A stretch of DNA of 64,000 nucleotides from Paratinospora sagittata (Eukaryota > Streptophyta > Magnoliopsida > Ranunculales > Menispermaceae): the NCBI GenBank assembly GCA_035771175.1, contig CM069607.1, positions 21,212,001-21,276,000 of the forward strand, written 5' to 3'. Under the pieces are notes generated by a model. It worked only from the letters and a program-made list of their open reading frames with translations, was not told the DNA's origin and ran no database searches. The position numbers were made by a program, and so were the translations under genes. Positions 31,309 to 44,700 of this stretch are shown here, one piece after another (position 1 is the stretch's first letter; each line of letters begins with the position of its first letter).

Positions 31309-34300
31309 ACGTTAAATATTTAATACCAACAGGAACGGTTACGGGTTACCGAAAAGTAACTTAAAGCACCTAGTTTACTAGATATTCTTTTCTTCTTACC
31401 AACTCATATCAAATAACTAAAATAAGTGTTGAAACGATAACGTAAGGGTAATTTGAAGTTTACTTATCGATTGCCGAAATGATACATCGTTTGGTAAATA
31501 ATCGGTAAGTAAACTTTAAATAACCATAACTTTTTCATTTTAACTCTGATTTGAGTAATTGGAAATGCGGTAGAAAGAGGAAAAGAAGATCTAAAAGTTT
31601 TTTGCATTAACTTATATTAGAATCACTGGTAACCGATCATGGTTGGCTTGTTCTTTGATCATTAAAAAGCAACGGGGAAAAAAAAACGAAAAAAAGTAAC
31701 TTAAAGCACCAAGTTTACTAGATGTTTCTTTCCTCCTTCAAATACATTTTTAAATCACTTAAATCGGAGTTAAAACAAAAATCGTTAATTTCATTTCAAT
31801 TTTACCTTTCGTTTGCGGAAATTATACACTGTTCGTTAAACAATCAGCAAGTAAACATTCAATTACCATAACTTTTTAGCTTTAACTTGAATTTGAGTAA
31901 TTCAAATTGCGCTGTAAAGCAAAAGAGAAGATCTACAAACTTATTTTCTTTAACTTACTTTTCAATCACCGATGATCGGTCAAGGTTGAATAATACTTTA
32001 AATATTGAATAGCAACGGGACCGGTTACGGGTTACCGAAAAGTAACTTAAAGCACCTAGTTACCTAGATATTGTTTTCTTCTTTCCAACTCATAAAATAA
32101 CTAAAATAAGAGTTAAAACGATATCGTTAGGGTAATTTGAAGTCTACAAATCGATTGCTGAAATGATACATCGTTTGCTAAATAATCGGTAAGTAAACTT
32201 TAAATAACCATAATTTTTTCGTTTTAACTCTGATTTGAGTATTTGGAAATGCGGTAGAAAGAGGAAAAGAAGATCTAAAAATTTATTGCGTTAACTTATA
32301 TTAGAATCACTGGTAACCGATCATAGTTGACTAATTCTTTGATCATTTAAAAGCAATGGGACAAGTTAACGAAAATTAACTTAAAGCACCTAATTTACTA
32401 GATCCTAATTTCCTCCTTCCAATACATTTTTAAATCACTAAAATCAATGTTAAAACAAAAAACGTTAGTTTCGTTTGAATTTTCCCTTTCGATTGCGAAA
32501 ATTATACACTGTTCGGTAAACAATCAGTAAGTAAACTTTCAATAAGTATAACTTTTTAGTTTTAACTTGAATTGGAGTAATTCAAATTGCGCTGTAAAGC
32601 AAAAGAGAAGATCTACGACCACATTTGTTTTAACTTACTTTTCGATCACCGATGACCGATCAAGGTTTATTAAAACTTTAAATATTTAATAGCAACGGGA
32701 CCGGTTACGGGTTACCAAAAAGTAACTTAAAGCACCTAGTTCACTAGATATTCTTTTCTTCTTTCCAACTCATATTAAATAACTAAAATAAGAGTTAAAA
32801 CGATAACGTTAGGGTAATTTGAAATTTACTTATCGATTGCTGAAATGATACATCGTTTGGAAAATAATCGGTAAGTAAACTTTAAATAACAATAATTTTT
32901 TCCTTTTGACTCTGATTTTAGGAATTGGAAATGCGGTTGAAAGAGGAAAAGAAGATCTAAAAATTTATTGCGTTAACTTATATTAGAATCACTGGTAACC
33001 GATCATGGTTGACTAATTCTTTGATCATTTAAAAGCAACGGGACAAGTTAACGAAAATTAACTTAAAGCACCTAGTTTACTAGATCCTAATTTCCTCTTT
33101 CAAATGCATTTTTAAATCACTAAAATCGAAGTTAAAACAAAAAACGTTACTTTCATTTGAATTTTACCTTTCGATTGTGGAAATTACACACTATTCGGTA
33201 AACAATCAGTAAGTAAACTTTCAATTACTATAACTTTTTAGTTTTAACTTGAATTTTAGTAATTCAAATTGCGCTGTAAAGCAAAAGAGAAGATCTACAA
33301 ACTTATTTTCTTTAACTTACTTTTCGATCACCGATGATCGGTCAAGGTTGATTAATACTTTAAATATTGAACAGCAACGGGACCGGTTACGGGTTACCGA
33401 AAAGTAACTTAAAGCACTTAGTTTACTAGATAATTTTTTCTTCTTTCCAACTCAGTAAATAACTAAAATAAGAGTTAAAACGATATCGTTAGGGTAATTT
33501 GAAGTTTACTAATCAATTGCTGAAATGATACATCGTTTGGTAAATAATCGGTAAGTAAACATTAAATAACCATAACTTTTTCGTTTTAACTCTATTTTGA
33601 GTAATTGAAAACGCGGTAGAAAGAGGAAAAGAAGATCTAAAAGTTTATTGCGTTAACTTATATTAGAATCACTGGTAACCGATCTTGGTTGACTAGTTCT
33701 TTGATCATTTAAAAACAACGGGACAAGTTAACGAAAAGTAACTTAAAGCACCTAGTTTACTAGCTCCTTCTTTCCTCCTTCAAATACATTTTTAAATCAC
33801 CAAAATCGGAGTTAAAACAAAAAACGTTAGTTTCATTTGAATTTTACCATCCGATTGCAGAAATTATACACTCTTCGGTAAACAATCAGTAAGTAAACTT
33901 TCAATTACCATAACTTTTTAGTTTTAACTTGAATTTGAGTAATTCAAATTGTGCTGTAAAGCGGGAGAAAAGATCTACAAACTCATTTGTTTTAACTTAC
34001 TTTTCGATCACCGATGATCGGTCAAGGTTGATTAATACTATAAATATTGAATAGCAACGGGACCGGTTACGGGTTACCGAAAAGTAACTTAAAGCACCTA
34101 GTTTGCTAGATATTCTTTTCTTCTTTCCAACTCATTAAATAACTAAAATAAGAGTTAAAACGATATCTTAGGGTAATTTGAAGTTTACTAATCGATTGCT
34201 GAAATGATACATCGTTTGGTAAATAATCGGTAAGTAAACTTTAAACAACCATAACTTTTTCGTTTTAACTCTGATTTGAGTAATTGGAAATGCGGTAGAA

Positions 34301-37300
34301 AGAGGAAAAGAAGATCTAAAAGTTTATTGCATTAACTTATATTAGAATCACTGGTAACCGATCATGGTTGACTAATTCTTTGATCATTTAAAAGCAACGG
34401 GACAAGTTAACGAAAAGTAACTTAAAGCACCTAGTTTACTAGATCCTTCTTTCCTCCTTCAAATACATTTTTAAATCACCAAAATCGGAGTTAAAACAAA
34501 AAACGTTAGTTTCATTTGAATTTTACCTTTCGATTGCGGAAATTATACACTGTTCGGTAAACAATCAGTAAGTAAACTTTCAATTATCATAACTTTTTAG
34601 TTTTAACTTGAATTTGAGTAATTCAAATTGCGCTGTAAAGCAAAAGAGAAGATCTACAAACTTATTTTCTTTAACTTACTTTTCGATCACCGATGATCGG
34701 TCAAGGTTGATTAATACTTTAAATAGTGAATAGCAACGGGACCGGTTACGGGTTACCGAAAAGTAACTTAAAGGCCCTAGTTTACTAGATATTCTTTTCT
34801 TCTTTCCAACTCATAAAATAACTAAAATAAGAGTTAAATCGTTAGGGTAATTTGAAGTTTACTAATCGATTGCTGAAATGATACATCGTTTGGTAAATAA
34901 TCGGAAAGTAAACTTTAAACAACCATAACTTTTTCGTTTTAACTCTGATTTGAGTATTTGGAAATGCGGTAGAAAGAGGAAAAGAAGATCTAAAAATTTA
35001 TTGCGTTAACTTATATTAGAATCACTGGTAACCGATCATGGTTGACTAATTCTTTGATCAATTAAAAGCAACGGGACAAGTTAACGAAATGTAACTTAAA
35101 GCACCTAGTTTACTAGATCCTAATTTCCTCCTTCAAATACATTTTTAAATCACTAAAATCGGTGTTAAAACAAAAAACGTTGGTTTCATTTGAATTTTAC
35201 CTTTCGATTGCGGAAATTATACATTGTTCGGTAAACAATCAGTAAGTAAACTTTCAATAAGTATAACTTTTTAGTTTTAACTTGAATTTGAGTAATTCAA
35301 ATTGCGCTGTAAAGCAAAAGAGAAGATCTACAAACTCATTTGCTTTAACTTACTTTTCGATCACCGATGAGCGGTCAAGGTTGATTAATACTTTAAATAT
35401 TTAATAGCAACGGGACCAGTAACGGGTTACCGAAAAGTAACTTAAAGCACCTAGTTTACTAGATATTCTTTTCTTCTTTCCAACTCATTAAATAACTAAA
35501 ATAAGTGTTAAAACAAATAACGTTAGGGTAATTTGAAGTTTACTTATCGATTGCTGAAATGATACGTCGTTTGGTAAATAATCGGTAAGTAAACTTTAAA
35601 TAACCATAACTTTTTCGTTTTAACTCTGATTTGAGTAATTGGAAATACGGTAGAAAGAGGAAAAGAGGATCTAAAAGTTTATTGCGTTAACTTATATTAG
35701 AATCACTGGTAACCGATCATGGTTGACTAATTCTTTGATCATTTAAAAGCAACGGGACAAGTTAACGAAAAGTAACTTAAAGCACCTAGTTTACTAGATC
35801 CTTCTTTCCTCCTTCAAATACATTTTTAAATCACTAAAATCGGAGTTAAAACAAAAAACGTTAGTTTCATTTGAATTTTACCATTCGATTGTAGAAATTA
35901 GACACTGTTCGGTAAACAATCAGTAAGTAAACTTTCAATTACCATAACTCTTTAGTTTTAACTTGAATTTGAGTAATTCAAATTGTGCCGTAAAGCAGGA
36001 GAAAAGATCTACAAACTCATTTGCTTTAACTTACTTTTTGATCACCGATGACCGGTCAAGGTTGATTAATATTTTAAATATTTAATAGCAACGGGAACAG
36101 TTACGGGTTACCGAAAAGTAACTTAAAGCACATAGTTTGCTAGATATTCTTTTCTTCTTTCCGACTCATTAAATAACTAAAATAAGAGTTAAAACGATAT
36201 TGTTAGGGTAATTTGAAGTCTACTTATCGATTGCTGAAATGATACGTCAATTGGTAAATAATCGGTAAGTAAACTTTAAATAACCCTAACTTTTTCGTTT
36301 TAACTCTGATTTGAGTAATTGGAAATACGGTAGAAAGAGGAAAAGAAGATCTAAAAGTTTATTGCGTTAACTTATATTAGAATCATTGGTAACCGATCAT
36401 GGTTGACTAATTCTTTGATCATTTAAAAGCAACGGGACATGTTAAAGAAAAGTAACTTAAAGCACCTACTTTACTAGATCCTAATTTCCTCCTTCAAATA
36501 CATTTTTAAATCACTAAAATTGGAGTTAAAACAAAAAACGTTACTTTCATTTGAATTTTACCTTTCGATTGTGGAAATTATACACTATTCGGTAAACAAT
36601 CAGTAAGTAAACTTTCAATTACTATAACTTTTTAGCTTTAACTTGAATTTGAGTAATTCAAATTGCGCTATAAAGCAAAAGAAAAGATCTACAAACTTAT
36701 TTTTTTTAACTTACTTTTCGATCACCGATGATCGGTCAAGGTTGATTAATACTTCAAATATTGAACAGCAACGGGAACGGTTACGGGTTACCGAAAAGTA
36801 ACTTAAAGCACCTAGTTTACTAGATATTCTTTTCTTCTTTCCAACTCATATCAAATAACTAAAATAAGTGTTGAAACGATAACGTAAGGGTAATTTGAAG
36901 TTTACTTATCGATTGCCAAAATGATACATCGTTTGGTAAATAATCGGTAAGTAAACTTTAAATAACCATAACTTTTTCATTTTAACTCTGATTTGAGTAA
37001 TTGGAAATGCGGTAGAAAGAGGAAAAGAAGATCTAAAAGTTTGTTGCGTTAACTTATATTAGACTCACTGGTAACCGATCATGGTTGGCTTGTTCTTTGA
37101 TCATTAAAAAGAACCGGGGAAAAAAAACGAAAAAAAGTAACTTAAAGCACCTAGTTTACTAGATCCTTCTTTCCTCCTTCAAATACATTTTTAAATCACT
37201 AAAATCGGAGTTAGAAAAAAAAAACGTTAATTTCATTTCAATTTTACCTTTCGACTGCGGAAATTATACACTGTTCGGTAAACAATCCGTAAGTAAACTT

Positions 37301-38118
37301 TCAATTACCATAACTTTTTAGCTTTAACTTGAATTTGAGTAATTCAAATAGCGCTGTAAAGCAAAAGAGAAGATCTACAAGCTTATTTTCTTTAACTTAC
37401 TTTTCGATCACCGATGATCGGTCAAGGTTGACTAATACGTTAAATATTGAATAGCAACGGGACCGGTTACGGGTTACCGAAAAGTAACGTAAAGCACCTA
37501 GTTTTTTAGATATTCTTTTCTTCTTTCCAACTCATTAAATAACTAAAATAAGAGTTAAAACGATATCGTTAGGGTAATTTGAAGTTTACTTATCGATTGC
37601 TGAAATGATACATCGTTTGGTAAATAATCGATAAGTAAACTTTTAATAACCATAACCTTTTTGTTTTAACTCTGATTTGAGTAATTGGAAATGCGGTAGA
37701 AAGAGGAAAAGGAGATCTAAAAATTTATTTCGTTAACTTATATTAGAATGACTGGTAACCGATCATGGTTGACTAATTCTTTTATCATTTAAAAGCAACG
37801 GGACAAGTTAACGAAAAGTAACTTAAAGCACCTAGTTTACTAGATCCAAATTTCCTCCTTCAAATACATTATTAAATCACTAAAATCGGTGTTAAAACAA
37901 AAAACGTTAGTTTCATTTGAATTTTACCTTTCAATTGCGGAAATTATACACTGTTCGGTAAACAATCAGTAAGTAAACTTTCAATAAGTATAACTTTTTA
38001 GTTTTAACTTGAATTTGAGTAATTCAAATTGCGTTGTAAAGCAAAAGAGAAGATCTACAAACCCATTTGCTTTAACTTACTTTTCGATCACCGATGACCG
38101 GTCAAGGTTGATTAATCC
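31309..38118. repeat. Ten-dimer higher-order segment R1 (period 6810 bp)
   Basis: Markers in this segment recur 6810 bp to the right. The B variant with TAGATGTTTCTTTCC is at 31719 and again near 38528. The TTTCC paralogous to the insertion target is at 33091 and 39901. A variant with CTCTATTTTGAGTAATTG is near 33591 and 40401. The same markers occur left of the retroelement (18291 for the first) and, after subtracting the 9337-bp insertion, lie 4091 bp (six dimers) from R1. Confidence 0.75.
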
Positions 38119-41100
38119 TTTAAATATTTAATAGCAACGGGAACGGTTACGGGTTACCAAAAAGTAACTTAAAGCACCTAGGTTGCTAGATATTCTTTTC
38201 TTCTTTCCAACTCATATCAAATAACTAAAATAAGTGTTGAAATGATAACGTAAGGGTAATTTGAAGTTTTGTTATCGATTGCCGAAATGATACATCGTTT
38301 GGTAAATAATCGGTAAGTAAACTTTAAATAACCATAACTTTTTCATTTTAACTCTGATTTGAGTAATTGGAAATGCGGTAGAAAGAGGAAAAGAAGATCT
38401 AAAAGTTTTTTGCGTTAACTTGTATTAGAATCACTGGTAACCGATCATGGTTGGCTTGTTCTTTGATCATTAAAAAGCAACGGGGAAAAAAAAAACGAAA
38501 AAAAGTAACTTAAAGCACCAAGTTTACTAGATGTTTCTTTCCTCCTTCAAATACATTTTTAAATCACTTAAATCGGAGTTAAAACAAAAAATGTTAATTT
38601 CTTTTCAATTTTACCTTTCGTTTGCGGAAATTATACACTGTTCGTTAAACAATCAGCAAGTAAACATTCAATTACCATAACTTTTTAGCTTTAACTTGAA
38701 TTTGAGTAATTCAAATTGCACTGTAAAGCAAAAGAGAAGATCTACAAACTTATTTTCTTTAACTTACTTTTCAATCACCGATGATCGGTCAAGGTTGATT
38801 AATACTTTAAATATTGAACAGCAACGGGACCGGTTACGGGTTGCCGAAAAGTAACTTAAAGCACTTAGTTTACTAGATATTCTTTTCTTCTTTCCAACTC
38901 ATAAAATAACTAAAATAAGAGTTAAAACGATATCGTTAGGGTAATTTGAAGTTTACAAATCGATTGCTGAAATGATATATCGTTTGGTAAATAATCGGTA
39001 AGTAAACTTTAAATAACCATAATTTTTTCGTTTTAACTCTGATTTGAGTAATTGGAAATGCGGTAGAAAGAGGAAAAGAGGATCTAAAAATTTATTGCGT
39101 TAACTTATATTAGAATCACTGGTAACCGATCATAGTTGACTAATTCTTTGATCATTTAAAAGCAACGGGACAAGTTAACGAAAAGTAACTTAAAGCACCT
39201 AATTTACTAGATCCTAATTCCCTCCTTCCAATACATTTTTAAATCACTAAAATCAATGTTAAAACAAAAAAACGTTAGTTTCGTTTGAATTTTCCCTTTC
39301 GATTGCGGAAATTATACACTGTTCGGTAAACAATCAGTAAGTAAACTTTCAATAAGTATAACGTTTTAGTTTTAACTTGAATTTGAGTAATTCAAATTGC
39401 GCTGTAAAGCAAAAGGGAAGATCTACGACCACATTTGTTTTAACTTACTTTTCGATCACCGATGACCGATCAAGGTTTATTAATACTTTAAATATTTAAT
39501 AGCAACGGGACCGGTTACGGGTTACCAAAAAGTAACTTAAAGCACCTAGTTCACTAGATATTCTTTTCTTCTTTCCAACTCATATTAAATAACTAAAATA
39601 AGAGTTAAAACGATAACGTAAGGGTAATTTGAAATTTACTTATCGATTGCTGAAATGATACTTCGTTTGGTAAATAATCGGTAAGTAAACTTTAAATAAC
39701 CATAATTTTTTCCTTTTAACTCTGATTTTAGTAATTGGAAATGCGGTAGAAAGAGGAAAAGAAGATCTAAAAATTTATTGCGTTAACTTATATTAGAATC
39801 ACTGGTAACCGATCATGGTTGACTAATTCTTTGATCATTTAAAAGCAACGGGACAAGTTAACGAAAATTAACTTAAAGCACCTAGTTTACTAGATACTAA
39901 TTTCCTCCTTCAAATACATTTTTAAATCACTAAAATCGGAGTTAAAACAAAAAACGTTACTTTCATTTGAATTTTACCTTTCGATTGTGGAAATTATACA
40001 CTAGTCGGTAAACAATCAGTAAGTAAACTTTCAATTACTATAACTTTTTAGTTTTAACTTGAATTTGAGTAATTCAAATTGCGCTGTAAAGCAAAAGAGA
40101 AGATCTACAAACTTATTTTCTTTAACTTACTTTTCGATCACCGATGATCGGTGAAGGTTGATTAATACTTTAAATATTGAACAGCAACGGGACCGGTTAC
40201 GGGTTACCGAAAAGTAACTTAAAGCACTTAGTTTACTAGATATTCTTTTCTTCTTTCCAACTCAGTAAATAACTAAAATAAGAGTTAAAACGATATCGTT
40301 AGGGTAATTTGAAGTTTACTAATCAATTGCTGAAATGATACATCGTTTGGTAAATAATCGGTAAGTAAACTTTAAATAACCATAACTTTTTCGTTTTAAC
40401 TCTATTTTGAGTAATTGAAAATGCTGTAGAAAGTGGAAAAGAAGATCTAAAAGTTTATTGCGTTAACTTATATTAGAATCACTGGTAACCGATCTTGGTT
40501 GACTAGTTCTTTGATCATTTAAAAACAACGGGACAAGTTAACGAAAAGTAACTTAAAGCACCTAGTTTACTAGCTCCTTCTTTCCTCCATCAAATACATT
40601 TTTAAATCACCAAAATCGGAGTTAAAACAAAAAACGTTAGTTTCATTTGAATTTTACCATCCGATTGCAGAAATTATACACTGTTCGGTAAACAATCAGT
40701 AAGTAAACTTTCAATAAGTATAACTTTTTAGTTTTAACTTGAATTTGAGTAATTCAAATTGCGCTGTAAAGCAAAAGAGAAGATCTACAAACTCATCTGC
40801 TTTAACTTACTTTTCGATCACCGATGACCGGTCAAGGTTGATTAATACTTTAAATATTTAATAGCAACGGGACCAGTAACGGGTTACAGAAAAGAAACTT
40901 AAAGCACCTAGTTTACTAGATATTCTTTTCTTCTTTCCAACTCATTAAATAACTAAAATAAGTGTTAAAACGGTAACGTTAGGATAATTTGAAGTTTACT
41001 TATCGATTGCTGAAATGATACGTCGTTTCGTAAATAATCGGTAAGTAAACTTTAAATAACCATAACTTTTTCGTTTTAACTCTGATTTGAGTAATTGGAA

Positions 41101-41700
41101 ATACGGTAGAAAGAGGAAAAGAAGATCTAAAAGTTTATTGCGTTAACTTATATTAGAATCACTGGTAACCGATCACGGTTGACTAATTCTTTGATCATTT
41201 AAAAGCAACGGGACAAGTTAACGAAAAGTAACTTAAAGCACCTAGTTTACTAGATCCTTCTTTCCTCCTTCAAATACATTTTTAAATCACTAAAATCGGG
41301 GTTAAAACAAAAAACGTTAGTTTCATTTGAATTTTACCATTCGATTGCAGAAATTAGACGCTGTTCGGTAAACAATTAGTAAGTAAACTTTCAATTACCA
41401 TAACTCTTTAGTTTTAACTTGAATTTGAGTAATTCAAATTGTGCTGTAAAGCGGGAGAAAAGATCTACAAACTCATTTGCTTTAACTTACTTTTCGATCA
41501 CCGATGACTGGTCAAGGTTGATTAATACTTTAAATATTTAATAGCAACGGGAACGGTTACGGGTTACCGAAAAGTAACTTAAAGCACCTAGTTTGCTAGA
41601 TATTCTTTTCTTCTTTCCGACTCATTAAATAACTAAAATAAGAGTTAAAACGATATTGTTAGGGTAATTTGAAGTCTACTTATCGATTGCTGAAATGATA
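38119..41700. repeat. Shortened second copy of the R1 segment
   Basis: Follows R1 at a 6810-bp offset up to about 40.70 kb. It then matches R1 at a 5457-bp offset (the variant TTTCAATAAGTATAAC at 40711 matches 35250, and GACCAGTAACGGG at 40871 matches 35414). Two dimers (1353 bp in R1, including a unit with an 8-bp deletion in GAGTTAAATCGTTAGG near 34835) have been skipped. The exact outer end is not determined. Confidence 0.65.
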
Positions 41701-44700
41701 CGTCAATTGGTAAATAATCGGTAAGTAAACTTTAAACAACCATAACTTTTTCGTTTTAACTCTGATTTGAGTAATTGGAAATGCGGTAGAAAGAGGAAAA
41801 CAAGATCTAAAAGTTTATTGCATTAACTTATATTAGAATCACTGGTAACTGATCATGGTTGACTAATTCTTTGATCATTTAAAAGCAACGGGACAAGTTA
41901 ACGAAATGTAACTTAAAGCACCTAGTTTACTAGATCCTAATTTCCTCCTTCAAATACATTTTTAAATCACTAAAATCGGTGTTAAAACGAAAAACGTTGG
42001 TTTCATTTGAATTTTACCTTCCGATTGCGGAAATTATACACTGTTCGGTAAACAATGAGTAAGTAAACTTTCAATAAGTATAACTTTTTAGTTTTAACTT
42101 GAATTTGAGTAATTCAAATTGCGCTGTAAAGCAAAAGAGAAGATCTACAAACTCATTTGCTTTCACTTTCTTTTCGATCACCGATGACCGGTCAAGGTTG
42201 ATTAATACTTTAAATATTTAATAGCAACGGGACCAGTAACGGGTTACCGGAAAGTAACTTAAAGCACATAGTTTACTAGATATTCTTTTCTTCTTTCCAA
42301 CTCATTAAATAACTAAAATAAGTGTTAAAACGATAACGTTAGGGTAATTTGAAGTTTACTTATCGATTGCTGAAATGATACGTCGTTCGGTAAATAATCG
42401 GTAAGTAAACTTTAAATAACCATAACTTTTTCGTTTTAACTCTGATTTGAGTAATTTGAAATACGATAAGAAGAGGAAAAGAAGATCTAAAAGTTTATTG
42501 CGTTAACTTATATTACAATCACTGGTAACCGATCATGGTTGACTAATTCTTTGATCATTTAAAAGCAACGGGACAAGTTAACGAAAAGTAACTTAAAGCA
42601 CCTAGTTTACAAGATCCTTCTTTCCTCCTTCAAATACATTTTTAAATCACTAAAATCGGAGTTAAAACAAAAAATGTTAGTTTCATTTGAATTTTACCAT
42701 TCGATTGCAGAAATTATACACTGTTCGGCAAACAATCAGTAAGTAAACTTTCAATTACCATAACTTTTTAGTTTAACTTGAATTTGAGTAATTCAAATTG
42801 TGCTGTAAAGCGGGAGAAAAGATCTACAAACTCATTTGCTTTAACTTACTTTTCGATCACCGATGACCGGTCAAGGTTGATTAATACTTTAAATATTTAA
42901 TAGCAACGGGAACGGTTACGGGTTACCGAAAAGTAATTAAAGCACTTAGTTTGCTAGATATTCTTTTCTTCTTTCCGACTCATTAAATAACTAAAATAAG
43001 AGTTAAAACGATATTGTTAGGGTAATTTGAAGTTTACTTATCGATTGCTGAAATGATACGTCAATTGGTAAATAATCGGTAAGTAAACTTTAAATAACCA
43101 TATCTTTTTCGTTTTAACTCTGATTTGAGTAATTGGAAATACGGTAGAAAGAGGAAAAGAAGATCTAAAAGTTTATTGCGTTTACTTATATTAGAATCAC
43201 TGGTAACCGATCATGGTTGACTAATTCTTTGATCATTTAAAAGCAACGGGACAAGTTAACGAAAAGTAACTTAAAGCACCTAGTTTACTAGATCCTTCTT
43301 TCCTCCTTCAAATACATTTTTAAATCACTAAAATCGGAGTTAAAACAAAAAACGTTAGTTTCATTTGAATTTTACCATTCGATTGCAGAAATTATACACT
43401 GTTCGGTAAACAATCAGTAAGTAAACTTTCAATTACCATAACTTTTTAGTTTTAACTTGAATTTGAGTAATTCAAATTGCGCTGTAAAGCGGGAGAAAAG
43501 ATCTACAAACTCATTTGCTTTAACTTACTTTTAAATCACCGATGACCGGTCAAGGTTGATTAATACTTTAAATATTTAATAGCAACGGGAACGGTTACGG
43601 GTTACCGAAAAGTAACTTAAAGCACCTAGTTTACTAGAGATTCTTTTCTTCTTTCCAACTCATTAAATAACTAAAATAAGTGTTAAAACGATAACGTTAG
43701 GGTAATTTGAAGTTTACTAATCGAGTGCTGAAATGATACATCGTTTGGTAAATAATCGGTAAGTAAACTTTAAACAACCATAACTTTTTCGTTTTAACTC
43801 TGATTTGAGTAATTGGAAATGCGGTAGAAAGAGGAAAAAAAGATCTAAAAGTTTATTGCATTAACTTATATTAGAATCACTGGTAATCGATCATGGTTGA
43901 CTAATTCTTTGATCATTTAAAAGCAACGGGACAAGTTAACGAAAAGTAACTTAAAGCTCCTAGTTTACTAGATCTTTCTTTCCTCCTTCAAATACATTTT
44001 TAAATCACCAAAATCGGAGTTAAAACAAAAAACGTTTGTTTCATTTGAATTTTACCTTTCGATTGAGGAAATTATACACTGTTCGGTAAACAATCAGTAA
44101 GTAAACTTTCAATTATCATAACTTTTTAGTTTTAACTTGAATTTGAGTAATTCAAATTGTGCTGTAAAGCAAAAGAGAAGATCTACAAACTTATTTTCTT
44201 TAACTTACTTTTCGATCACCGATGACCGGTCAAGGTTGATTAATACTTTAAATAGTGAATAGCAACGGGACCAGTTACGGGTTACCGAAAAGTAACTTAA
44301 AGCCCCTAGTTTACTAGATATTCTTTTCTTCTTTCCAACTCATAAAATAACTAAAATAAGAGTTAAAACGATATCGTTAGGGTAGTTTGAAGTTTACTAA
44401 TCGATTGCTGAAATGATACATCGTTCGGTAAATAATCGGAAAGTAAACTTTAAATAACCATAATTTTTTTGTTTTAACTCTGATTTGAGTATTTGGAAAT
44501 GCGGTAGAAAGAGGAAAAGAAGATCTAAAAATTTATTGCGTTGACTTATATTAGAATCACTGGTAACCGATCATGGTTGACTAATTCTTTGATCTTTTAA
44601 AAGCAACGGGACAAGTTAACGAAAAGTAACTTAAAGCACCTAGTTTACTAGATCCTTCTTTCCTCCTCCAAATACATTTTTAAATCACTAAAATCGAAGT

